Part shown: one piece after another, positions 33,228 through 40,973 of the stretch
How the letters are laid out: every line of letters begins with the position of its first letter
Position numbering within the stretch: the stretch's first letter is position 1
Assembly (NCBI RefSeq): GCF_012927205.1
Contig: NZ_JABBGC010000001.1
Coordinates: 3,038,810 to 3,102,809 of the forward strand
Length of the DNA: 64,000 nucleotides
Direction of reading: 5' to 3'
From: Chitinophaga fulva
GTDB taxonomy: Bacteria > Bacteroidota > Bacteroidia > Chitinophagales > Chitinophagaceae
The notes under the pieces: model-generated
Seen by the model: the letters and a program-made list of their open reading frames with translations, nothing else
Told to the model about the DNA's origin: nothing
Databases searched by the model: none
Position numbers and translations under genes: made by a program

Positions 33228-35603
33228 ATGATTACCAACTATATCCGGACCGCTGTCCGCAGTTTATGGAAGAACAAAGTATACAGCTTCCTGAATATTT
33301 TCGGGTTGATGACAGGCATCGCCTGCGCCGGTATTATCTTCCTATGGGTGGAAGATGAAGTGCAATACGACAGTATGCATGAAAAGAAAGACCGGCTGTA
33401 TGCCGTTTTACAGCACTGGCAGTATGACGGCTACAAGCGTACTTTCTGGTCTACCCCCGGGCCGATGGGCCCTGCGATAAAAGCGGAATTTCCTGGTATA
33501 GCCAATGTCTGCCGTACAACGGAGGAGCCGGTGTCTACGATGTTCAACAACGGTAGCACGGCTTATTACGCATCCGGGATGTATGCAGACAGTACCCTGT
33601 TCAGCATGTTCACCTTTCCTTTTGTGGAAGGAGATGTCCGTTCTGCTTTTACGCAGCCTTATTCCCTCGTTATAACGGAAAGGGCTGCACGGAAATTTTT
33701 CGGGCAAACCACCAACGTAACTGGTAAGATGCTGAAGATGGACAACAAGCAGGAATATATGGTGACAGGTGTCCTGAAGGACCTGCCGCAAAACTCCACG
33801 CTGAAGTTTGAATGGCTGGCGCCTTTCCAGACTTATTTTAATCAGAACAAATGGCTGACATCGTGGGATAATAATGCGATCAATAATTTCGTGGAAGTAG
33901 TACCAGGAACGGATGTGACAGCGCTCAACCGGCAGCTGGCGGCATATGTGAAAGCAAAATTCCAAAGAGCTGTTACCACACCCTTTTTGTTTACGATGAA
34001 TGACTGGCGGTTGCGCGGCGACTTCGTGGATGGAAAGCAGACGGGTGGACGTATCGGGTATGTACGATTGTTCACTATTATAGGTTGGATCATCATTTTA
34101 ATAGCCTGTATCAATTTTATGAACCTGGCCACTGCGCGTAGTGAGAAACGTTCCAAGGAAGTAGGGGTACGCAAAGTGCTGGGCGCTGGCAAAGGTAAGC
34201 TGATCGCGCAATTTATCGGAGAGGCCATGATGATGTCTTTTGTGGCCACGCTGTTGGCCGTGGTGCTCATCAGCCTGTTGTTACCGGCATTCAATGCCAT
34301 GGTAGGCAAACAGATTGCATTAGGCCTGCAACATCCGTTGCACTGGACCGCATTGCTGGCCATCGCAGTGGTAACCGGATTGATGGCAGGCAGCTATCCC
34401 TCTCTGTATCTGTCATCCTTTAACCCGGTAGCGGTGCTGAAGGGCATCAAAATGCCCGGCGGTAGTGCTGCTATTATCCGCAAAGGACTGGTAACAGTGC
34501 AATTCACGGTATCTATTGTATTGATTATTTCCACTATCATCATCTATCAGCAGATAGAACATGTGAAAAACAGGAAGCTGGGATATAACAAAGACAAACT
34601 GCTGGAAATGAATATTACCGGCAGAATGGGACAGGACTTTGCGGCCATCCGCCAGGACCTGCTGAATACGGGCCTCATCGAGAATGCGGCCATGTCTGAT
34701 CATGTCACCATTGAAGGAGGGAATAACACCAATGCCTTCCGTTGGCCGGGATCACCGGAAAGCGGTTTCCTGATCTCCAACAGGAGTATTACACCGGGAT
34801 TCTTCGCTACCTCCGGCATGGAGCTGAAAGAGGGGAGGGACTTCCTGCCTGGCGCTACGGTAGACAGCTTCAGCGTGGTGATCACCGAATCGCTCTCCCG
34901 GTTGATGGGTGCTGAAGGGAGCATCGGCAGGAACCTGTTGATCCCGGAGGGCGAGGAGACTAATTACCAACCTTATCGCATTGTAGGGATCGTCAAAGAT
35001 TATGTGTACGGAGACATATATGGCAAGCCTGACCCGGTGGCTTTCTTCAAGCGGGACAATGATCCCCGGGTGATGTATATCCGTATGGCAGCTAATGCCG
35101 ATCCGGAACGGGCGGTGAAAAGTATTGAGCAGGTGATGCTGAAAGATAATCCCGGTTATCCGTTTGCTTTCCGTTTTGTAGATGAACAGTTCAATGCCAT
35201 GTTCAGCAGTGAACAGCTGATAGGCCGGTTGTCCAGGATATTTGCTACGCTGGCTATTGTTATTTCCTGTCTGGGGTTATTTGGCCTTGCAGCCTATACG
35301 GCGGAGCGCAGGACCAAAGAGATTGGCATCCGCAAGGTGCTGGGCGCCAGCGTAACAGGGATTGCCCGGTTATTGTCGATGGAGTTCCTGAAGCTGGTAC
35401 TGTTATCGGCAGTCATCGCATTTCCGTTGTCGTGGGGAATTATGGCGCATTGGCTGGACCAATTTCCTTACCATACGGACATTCACTGGTGGGTGTTTGT
35501 ACTGGCCGGCGGCATGGCAGTGCTGATTGCATTGGCAACGATCAGTTACCAGGCAGTGAAGACAGCTATGCAGAACCCGGTCAGGAGTTTACAGGCTGAG
35601 TAG
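33228..35603 (+). CDS. FtsX/MacB-type ABC transporter permease
   Basis: 791 residues with the same two-unit plan as the permease at 30056. It opens MITNYIRTAVRSLWKNKVYSFLNIFGL, has a periplasmic MacB-PCD domain and two FtsX units with coupling motifs EKRSKEVGVRKVLGAGKGKL and RRTKEIGIRKVLGASVTGI. It is a diverged paralogue. No ATP-binding protein is nearby. The last 23 bp overlap the 3' end of the convergent HxlR regulator gene, a tight arrangement in which opposing transcription could interfere. Confidence 0.88.
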   Translation: MITNYIRTAVRSLWKNKVYSFLNIFGLMTGIACAGIIFLWVEDEVQYDSMHEKKDRLYAVLQHWQYDGYKRTFWSTPGPMGPAIKAEFPGIANVCRTTEEPVSTMFNNGSTAYYASGMYADSTLFSMFTFPFVEGDVRSAFTQPYSLVITERAARKFFGQTTNVTGKMLKMDNKQEYMVTGVLKDLPQNSTLKFEWLAPFQTYFNQNKWLTSWDNNAINNFVEVVPGTDVTALNRQLAAYVKAKFQRAVTTPFLFTMNDWRLRGDFVDGKQTGGRIGYVRLFTIIGWIIILIACINFMNLATARSEKRSKEVGVRKVLGAGKGKLIAQFIGEAMMMSFVATLLAVVLISLLLPAFNAMVGKQIALGLQHPLHWTALLAIAVVTGLMAGSYPSLYLSSFNPVAVLKGIKMPGGSAAIIRKGLVTVQFTVSIVLIISTIIIYQQIEHVKNRKLGYNKDKLLEMNITGRMGQDFAAIRQDLLNTGLIENAAMSDHVTIEGGNNTNAFRWPGSPESGFLISNRSITPGFFATSGMELKEGRDFLPGATVDSFSVVITESLSRLMGAEGSIGRNLLIPEGEETNYQPYRIVGIVKDYVYGDIYGKPDPVAFFKRDNDPRVMYIRMAANADPERAVKSIEQVMLKDNPGYPFAFRFVDEQFNAMFSSEQLIGRLSRIFATLAIVISCLGLFGLAAYTAERRTKEIGIRKVLGASVTGIARLLSMEFLKLVLLSAVIAFPLSWGIMAHWLDQFPYHTDIHWWVFVLAGGMAVLIALATISYQAVKTAMQNPVRSLQAE

Positions 35604-35958
35604 ACGCCATAATATAGCGGCGATGCTCCTTGCCCCAGTCCATCAGCTGGAAAACAATTTTTTCAAGGGTTTTTCCGTAGGGCGTAATCTCGTATTTTAC
35701 CGTTACAGGTTTAGTGGAACAAACGGTGCGTGTCACCAGCAGGTTCAGTTCCAGTACCTGGAGTTCCCGTGTCAGCATTTTGGCGCTGATGCCCTCCACT
35801 TCCTGATGCAGTTCAGAGAAACGTTTCTGTCCGCGGCAACAGAGGACTGCGATGATCAGTACCTTCCACTTGCCCTGGAGAAGCTCCATGGCATCGCTCA
35901 ATGCCCTTGTTCTTCCTTTGTAGTCACATTCAGGATACCGGTTGATATATGGTTTCAT
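35581..35958 (-). CDS. HxlR-family transcriptional regulator
   Basis: 125 residues, a full-length HxlR/MarR-like winged helix. The opening Cys (YPECDYKGRTRALSDAMELLQGKWKVLII) is at the position conserved in the family, where redox-sensing members such as HypR use it. Recognition helix region: RFSELHQEVEGISAKMLTRELQVLE; wing: KVKYEITPYGKTLEKI-like sequence. It may sense electrophiles or redox stress, by family analogy. A TATTTTTG box lies 26 bp upstream (35984-35991). It diverges from the lipoprotein gene. Confidence 0.92.
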   Translation of the reverse strand: MKPYINRYPECDYKGRTRALSDAMELLQGKWKVLIIAVLCCRGQKRFSELHQEVEGISAKMLTRELQVLELNLLVTRTVCSTKPVTVKYEITPYGKTLEKIVFQLMDWGKEHRRYIMASTQPVNS

Positions 35959-35983
35959 GATAACTGTTTTTGAGAGATATGGA

Positions 35984-35991
35984 CAAAAATA
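35984..35991 (-). promoter_or_regulatory. HxlR gene promoter -7 box (TATTTTTG)
   Basis: A minus-strand match to TAnnTTTG, 26 bp before the start codon. Confidence 0.5.
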
Positions 35992-36049
35992 AGCTATCTA
36001 TCGGTTGATAAGATTTTTGTTGATAATATGGGATATTCATAATATGTAT

Positions 36050-36057
36050 TAAATTTG
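36050..36057 (+). promoter_or_regulatory. Lipoprotein gene promoter -7 box (TAAATTTG)
   Basis: A plus-strand match to TAnnTTTG, 29 bp before the lipoprotein ATG. No clear -33. Confidence 0.45.
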
Positions 36058-36085
36058 CTGTATTATTTGTTTAAACAATACTCCA

Positions 36086-36727
36086 ATGACCCGTACCTGT
36101 CTATTCCTGTTAGCATCTACAGTATTCCTATTTGCCTCCTGTTCCAAAGACGAGATGGCCGGTCCCGATCCGGACCCTACTGTAAATCCGCCAGGCACCA
36201 ATCCTTCGAATAAGTTGATGGGTACATGGAAATTTGCCGGCGTGGAACTAAAGGGGCAGTCGATCACATCATTTACTGATCAGGATGGGGGTTCTTTTAA
36301 AGGGCTGCTCGACATTGACTATATCAGCACCGGCAACAAAGGCATCGTTACTTTTGATGATCGGACGATGACATCCAAAGATATCAGTTATACGGTAGAT
36401 ACAAAAGTGAAGAGTACCACTTACATTAATGGAGCGCTCATGGCATCACAGGAACTACCGTGGGGTGTTACGATGCCGGCTTCTGCAAGCAGCGCAGGAT
36501 ACGAACTGAGAGCTAATGACTCGCTGTACAGCCAGGCCGCCAGCGTTTCCCTTCCCGGCGTGGATGGATCCTTACCCGGACAAGAGATGGCAGCCAAAGT
36601 GAGCTGGAAAGGAGATACGCTGGTGTTAAAGTCACACATTCTCTATGCTAAAACTACCATAGAAGACGGCGTGCCTACAGCAGTCAACTACAACCTCGAT
36701 CAGATAACCAAACTGGTCAGAAAATAA
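36086..36727 (+). CDS. Hypothetical lipoprotein
   Basis: 213 residues. The signal peptide ends in a lipobox, LFASC, with the lipidated Cys near residue 19, followed by a Pro/Asp/Asn-rich linker. The mature part begins LMGTWKFAGVELKG, like the first strand of lipocalin-like domains of Bacteroidota, and continues as beta-rich sequence. No enzyme motif is seen. It is probably anchored in a membrane facing the periplasm or the surface. It is followed by a short palindrome that may be its terminator. Confidence 0.75.
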   Translation: MTRTCLFLLASTVFLFASCSKDEMAGPDPDPTVNPPGTNPSNKLMGTWKFAGVELKGQSITSFTDQDGGSFKGLLDIDYISTGNKGIVTFDDRTMTSKDISYTVDTKVKSTTYINGALMASQELPWGVTMPASASSAGYELRANDSLYSQAASVSLPGVDGSLPGQEMAAKVSWKGDTLVLKSHILYAKTTIEDGVPTAVNYNLDQITKLVRK

Positions 36728-36775
36728 TTGCTGCCGCTCTAATGAATTTCTAATACTTTTCTAAAGCCCCTCTAA

Positions 36776-36806
36776 CAGCCTGCCAGTGCAGGCTGTAGTA
36801 TTTTTG
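36776..36806 (+). promoter_or_regulatory. Palindrome plus promoter -7 box upstream of mgtA
   Basis: CAGCCTGC-CAGT-GCAGGCTG (36776-36795, perfect arms) is followed by TATTTTTG (36799-36806), a TAnnTTTG match. The palindrome occupies the spacer region and could be an operator. Alternatively the palindrome plus T-run is the terminator of the lipoprotein gene. Confidence 0.5.
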
Positions 36807-36830
36807 TCCTGTCAACAAACATTTATCACT

Positions 36831-36890
36831 ATGGACGCAGGACCCGGACATACCGGTAATGTAAGCCAGGGTGCCCTATTTTCTTCCTGA
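36831..36890 (+). CDS. Possible 19-codon leader peptide upstream of mgtA
   Basis: ATG to TGA encodes MDAGPGHTGNVSQGALFSS. It lies between the predicted promoter and mgtA, ending 41 bp before the mgtA start. In enterobacteria the mgtA leader contains a short ORF (mgtL) whose translation controls the gene; this one shares no obvious sequence with it. It could be chance, so it is offered as a candidate only. Confidence 0.25.
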   Translation: MDAGPGHTGNVSQGALFSS

Positions 36891-36931
36891 TAAGAAACCG
36901 CCCCGGCTGACCATTAAATTATTCTACAGTC

Positions 36932-39643
36932 ATGATCAGAACAGCAGCAGGCAGCATCAGGCGGCATATACCCTTTACCCAACAGGTAACAGCAGATGGA
37001 TTTAATGTACTGGCAGCTAAAAAGCTCCGCCATGTGGCGCGAAGCGACAGGGCCGGTACAATGACCCTGTTGGACAGCCAGGAAGGCGGTCTGACAGAAA
37101 ACCAGGTACAAACCAAACGCAGGTTGTTTGGCCTCAATGAAATCACCCACAAAAAAGCCCCTGCCTGGTACAAACAATTATTACAGGCTTTCATCAATCC
37201 ATTTATCGGCGTACTGGTAGTGATTGCCATTATATCCTTTATCATGGACGTATGGCTGGCTGCTCCCGGTGAACAGGACTACAAGACCGTCACCGTAGTA
37301 GGTGTGATGGTGGTACTGAGTTCCGTACTACGTTTCTGGCAGGAATTCCGCAGCAACCGCGCCGCAGAGAAACTCAAAGGCATGGTGAAAACCACGGCCA
37401 TGGTGCTGCGTAACCCGGAAGGCGCACAGGAGATACCCATCCAGGAGATTGTGCCCGGAGATATTTTCCTGTTGTCTGCCGGTGACATGATACCTGCGGA
37501 TTGCCGGGTGCTGCAATCGAAAGACCTGTTTGTCAGCCAGGCTATGCTTACCGGGGAAGCGCTGCCGGTAGAGAAGCAGGAATTCAGCATCGCAGATGCA
37601 GAGCGCCGTGTGCCTTTTGAACTGGAGAACACCTGTTACCTGGGCACCAACGTGGTGAGCGGTGCTGCTACGGCCATCGCCATCAACACCGGTGATCAGA
37701 CTTACTTTGGTTCCTTTAGTAAAACACTGACCAGCAAACGGGCAGAAACCAGTTTCGATAAAGGTGTAAACAGCGTAAGCTGGCTGCTTATCCGTTTTAT
37801 GCTGGTGATGGTGCCGTTGATCTTCGTCATCAACGGGCTGGTAAAACACGACTGGATCTCCGCTTTGCTTTTTGCTATAGCCGTTGCCGTAGGGCTCACA
37901 CCAGAGATGTTGCCCATGATCGTTACCGCCAACCTGGCCAAAGGCGCATTGAGCATGAGCAAACGCAAAGTGATCGTAAAAAGGCTGAATGCCATTCAGA
38001 ATATCGGCGCTATGGATATCCTGTGCACCGATAAAACCGGTACGCTCACCATTGACAAAATAGTACTGGAAAGGCATCTGAATGTACTTGGGCAGGACGA
38101 TGAAGAAGTGCTCAAATGGGCTTATCTCAACAGCTACTATCAGACGGGGCTGAGAAACCTGCTGGACCAGGCGGTGCTGGAACATGTGGAAGTACATGAG
38201 CATATTCAGGCGGGCAACCGTTTTACCAAGATAGATGAAATACCATTCGATTTCCAGCGCCGCCGCATGTCAGTAATATTGCAGCAGCGCAACGGCAAAC
38301 ACCTGCTCATCTGCAAGGGCGCCGTGGAAGAGATGCTGGCCCTTTGTTCACATGCTTTTAACCCCGGAGAAGACAAGGAACTGCACCCAGAAAATGATAA
38401 CGTGATGGTACTGGACGAAGGAATGCGCAACCATATCCTTCGTATTTCGCGCAAGCTCAATGAAGAAGGGCTGCGCGTGTTGCTGGTCGCCATTAAAGAG
38501 TTTGACAACCGTGCACTTACTTACGGCGTGGCCGATGAAAACAACATGACGCTGACCGGCTTCATTGGTTTTCTCGACCCCGCCAAACCTTCCGCTCAAC
38601 CATCCATCGAAGCATTGCACCAGTTGGGCATTACCCTGAAAGTGCTGACCGGCGACAATGAGATCGTGACCAAAAAGATATGCCGGGATGTGGGGATACC
38701 GATCAACAATATCTTGCTGGGGCCGGATTTGGACAATATCAGCGATGTCGAGTTGACAAAAGAAATCGACAACATCAGCATCTTCGCCAAACTAAGTCCG
38801 CTACAGAAAACCCGTGTGGTGAAAGTATTACAGCAGAAGGGCCATACCGTTGGTTTTATGGGCGACGGCATCAACGACGCTGCCGCTCTACGTGAGGCAG
38901 ATGTAGGCATCTCCGTAGACACAGCGACAGACATCGCCAAAGAAAGTGCGGATATCATTTTGCTGGAAAAAGACCTGACCGTATTGCGGAAAGGCGTGAT
39001 CTACGGCCGGCGGACATTTGGGAACATCATCAAGTACATCAAGATGACCGCCAGCAGTAATTTTGGTAACATGTTCAGCATGTTGGGGGCCAGCGCGTTC
39101 CTGCCGTTCCTGCCGATGTTGCCTATTCAGTTGCTGGTACAAAACCTGTTGTATGATATCTCCCAGATAGCCATTCCCTGGGACCGCATGGACAAAGAAT
39201 ATCTCGAAGAACCGAAAAAGTGGGACGCCTCTGGTATTGCGCGGTTTATGTTTTTTATCGGACCTATCAGTTCCATTTTTGATTACCTGACCTTTGCCCT
39301 GTTGTTTTTCTTTTTCAAGGCCAATACACCGGAGCATCAGGCATTTTTCCAGAGTGGCTGGTTTATAGAAGGATTGTTATCACAAACGCTGATCGTGCAT
39401 ATGATCCGTACGCGTAAAGTGCCGTTTATCCAGAGCTGGGCTACCGCGCCTGTGCTGGCATTGACAACGCTGGTGATGGCCATTGGAGTTTTGTTGCCAT
39501 TCAGTCCGCTGGCAGCAGCATTGAAAATGCAGCCGCTGCCGATCCAATATTTCCCTTTCCTGCTCGCTATCCTGGCAAGTTATTGTGTGTTGACCCAAGT
39601 CGTGAAGAACTGGTTTATCCGGCGTTTTCACAACTGGTTGTAA
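36932..39643 (+). CDS. mgtA: Magnesium-importing P-type ATPase
   Basis: A P3B-type ATPase that brings Mg2+ into the cytoplasm. 903 residues is the usual length. An N-terminal cation-ATPase domain (LTENQVQTKRRLFGLNEI) is followed by ten transmembrane segments. The phosphorylated Asp367 is in CTDKTGTLT, the TGES-equivalent reads MLTGEALPVEK, and the hinge is MGDGINDAAAL. The C-terminal QNLLYDISQIAIPWDRMD motif is diagnostic of MgtA rather than Ca2+ or K+ pumps. The 125-base leader may be regulatory. A long inverted repeat follows the stop. Confidence 0.95.
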   Translation: MIRTAAGSIRRHIPFTQQVTADGFNVLAAKKLRHVARSDRAGTMTLLDSQEGGLTENQVQTKRRLFGLNEITHKKAPAWYKQLLQAFINPFIGVLVVIAIISFIMDVWLAAPGEQDYKTVTVVGVMVVLSSVLRFWQEFRSNRAAEKLKGMVKTTAMVLRNPEGAQEIPIQEIVPGDIFLLSAGDMIPADCRVLQSKDLFVSQAMLTGEALPVEKQEFSIADAERRVPFELENTCYLGTNVVSGAATAIAINTGDQTYFGSFSKTLTSKRAETSFDKGVNSVSWLLIRFMLVMVPLIFVINGLVKHDWISALLFAIAVAVGLTPEMLPMIVTANLAKGALSMSKRKVIVKRLNAIQNIGAMDILCTDKTGTLTIDKIVLERHLNVLGQDDEEVLKWAYLNSYYQTGLRNLLDQAVLEHVEVHEHIQAGNRFTKIDEIPFDFQRRRMSVILQQRNGKHLLICKGAVEEMLALCSHAFNPGEDKELHPENDNVMVLDEGMRNHILRISRKLNEEGLRVLLVAIKEFDNRALTYGVADENNMTLTGFIGFLDPAKPSAQPSIEALHQLGITLKVLTGDNEIVTKKICRDVGIPINNILLGPDLDNISDVELTKEIDNISIFAKLSPLQKTRVVKVLQQKGHTVGFMGDGINDAAALREADVGISVDTATDIAKESADIILLEKDLTVLRKGVIYGRRTFGNIIKYIKMTASSNFGNMFSMLGASAFLPFLPMLPIQLLVQNLLYDISQIAIPWDRMDKEYLEEPKKWDASGIARFMFFIGPISSIFDYLTFALLFFFFKANTPEHQAFFQSGWFIEGLLSQTLIVHMIRTRKVPFIQSWATAPVLALTTLVMAIGVLLPFSPLAAALKMQPLPIQYFPFLLAILASYCVLTQVVKNWFIRRFHNWL

Positions 39644-39653
39644 TCAATTACAG

Positions 39654-39726
39654 ATTACGAATAGAGAGTCCACTTATAAACCGGTTATTTAGTAACCTTT
39701 CTATAAGTGGACTCTCCATTCGTAAT
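39654..39726. terminator. Long inverted repeat, probable bidirectional terminator
   Basis: Arms of 25 bp with one mismatch (39654-39678 and 39702-39726): ATTACGAAT, then GAGAGTCCACTTATA and its complement. The loop holds a smaller GGTTA/TAACC stem. It lies between the converging mgtA and DinB genes. It lacks T-runs, so termination is inferred from place and stem strength. Confidence 0.6.
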
Positions 39727-39732
39727 TCGTAA

Positions 39733-40260
39733 TTATTTCACGCCATTTTCCGGGTTCCATGATCCTTGTTCCTTGCGAACGAAGATGATCTGTCCGGTAT
39801 GATAGGCGTTGTGAGCGGAGATATTGGCGATGTTTCCGGCGGCCGCAGCGAGTGTTTTATCATCTGCTTTTTCCACGAACTGTTCCAGGCCGGTGAGTAT
39901 TTCGTCCAGTTTTTTTACCGCAGTTTCCCAGCTTGCTTTGTCAACGCTGGCAAATGTTTCGTTGTTGTCGCCATTGAAGTCTTTTACGTTTTTTCCGAGG
40001 AATTTGTTGAGCTGTCGTTCGTTCCAGAACACAAGATGTTGCACCAGTTGGCCTACAGAGTGGTTGCCGCTGCCGTCTTTCCAGTTGGCTTGTTCAGCCG
40101 TAAGGCCTGCCACGGCAGTGTTGGCTGGCACGAACCAGTCCGCCTTATTGTGTGTGCTGCGGAGTTGTGTCAGTAGAACAGATTTCAGGGTAGGCGTGGC
40201 CGTTTGTCCGAATACCTGTACGGACACCAGCATCAGCCATACGGGGAGTAGCTTTCTCAT
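39733..40260 (-). CDS. Secreted DinB-fold protein
   Basis: 175 residues from the ATG at 40260, starting with a signal peptide (MRKLLPVWLMLVSVQVFGQ). The longer frame starts upstream of this signal and is rejected. The rest is a DinB/YfiT four-helix bundle. A first metal-ligand His is in SVGQLVQHLVFWNERQL and the H-x3-H pair is in AHNAYHTGQI. The superfamily includes metal-dependent thiol transferases; an exported member has no known substrate. It diverges from another DinB-fold gene 142 bp away. Confidence 0.8.
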   Translation of the reverse strand: MRKLLPVWLMLVSVQVFGQTATPTLKSVLLTQLRSTHNKADWFVPANTAVAGLTAEQANWKDGSGNHSVGQLVQHLVFWNERQLNKFLGKNVKDFNGDNNETFASVDKASWETAVKKLDEILTGLEQFVEKADDKTLAAAAGNIANISAHNAYHTGQIIFVRKEQGSWNPENGVK

Positions 40261-40402
40261 AACGCTGTTGGAGTTGTTTGGGGAATGAATAATGGGATGA
40301 AGGTAGCTGCTTCCCATGGTATGCCCAAGTGGAAATGTATGAGCGGAAAAACAGGCAACAATTCCGTTTGCAGGACGTTACAGTTATAGGAGGCATTTTA
40401 TT

Positions 40403-40921
40403 ATGACGGAATTATTGAAATGGGTTGATCGCCGCTTTCAGTTTGGACATACGGTTGACTACATTCCTTTTTTCATGGAGCGGTTGCGCGCTACTGCGCC
40501 CCGGCTGGAGGAAGCGACGGTGCGGGTGCCGGAAGACATCATGGAAGTCCACGAAAATGGCAAGTGGTCGGTAAAAGAACATATTGGCCATCTTTCAGAT
40601 ATCGAGCTGTTGCACGACAAGCGGCTGGAAGACCTGCGGGCGGGGCGGGCGCTGACGCCGGCAGACCCTGAAAACAAAATCACCGTGGCGGCCCATCACA
40701 ATCAATATCCGATCAATGATCTGGTGTATCATTTCCGGCAGATGCGGGATAATTTCCTCAAACAGGTAGAACATTTTTCGCCGGCAGATATGGAGAGAAA
40801 GGCGATGCATCCCCGGTTGGGCCAGGTGTTATCGCTGGCTGATATGTTGTATTTTATTGCTGAACATGACAATCATCATTTGACGGCGATAGCGACGTAT
40901 TTGCGGAAGCATTATCCATGA
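40403..40921 (+). CDS. DinB-fold (DinB_2/YfiT-like) protein
   Basis: 172 residues, no signal peptide, so cytoplasmic. Metal-ligand His in SVKEHIGHLSDIELLHD and a late cluster AEHDNHHLTAI provide the expected three-His site. Family members include thiol-S-transferases (bacillithiol or mycothiol dependent), but most are uncharacterised. It is transcribed away from the secreted DinB gene and ends at a bidirectional hairpin shared with the metal ATPase gene. Confidence 0.85.
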   Translation: MTELLKWVDRRFQFGHTVDYIPFFMERLRATAPRLEEATVRVPEDIMEVHENGKWSVKEHIGHLSDIELLHDKRLEDLRAGRALTPADPENKITVAAHHNQYPINDLVYHFRQMRDNFLKQVEHFSPADMERKAMHPRLGQVLSLADMLYFIAEHDNHHLTAIATYLRKHYP

Positions 40922-40937
40922 AGATATTACAGCAATA

Positions 40938-40973
40938 AAAAAAATCCCGGAGTTATTTTCCCGGGATTTTTTT
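40938..40973. terminator. Bidirectional terminator overlapping the end of the P1B ATPase gene
   Basis: AAAAAATCCCGG and CCGGGATTTTTT arms around a loop of about ten bases, with A- and T-runs on both sides. The stop and the last six codons (KKIPGK) of the minus-strand ATPase gene lie within the hairpin. Confidence 0.88.
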
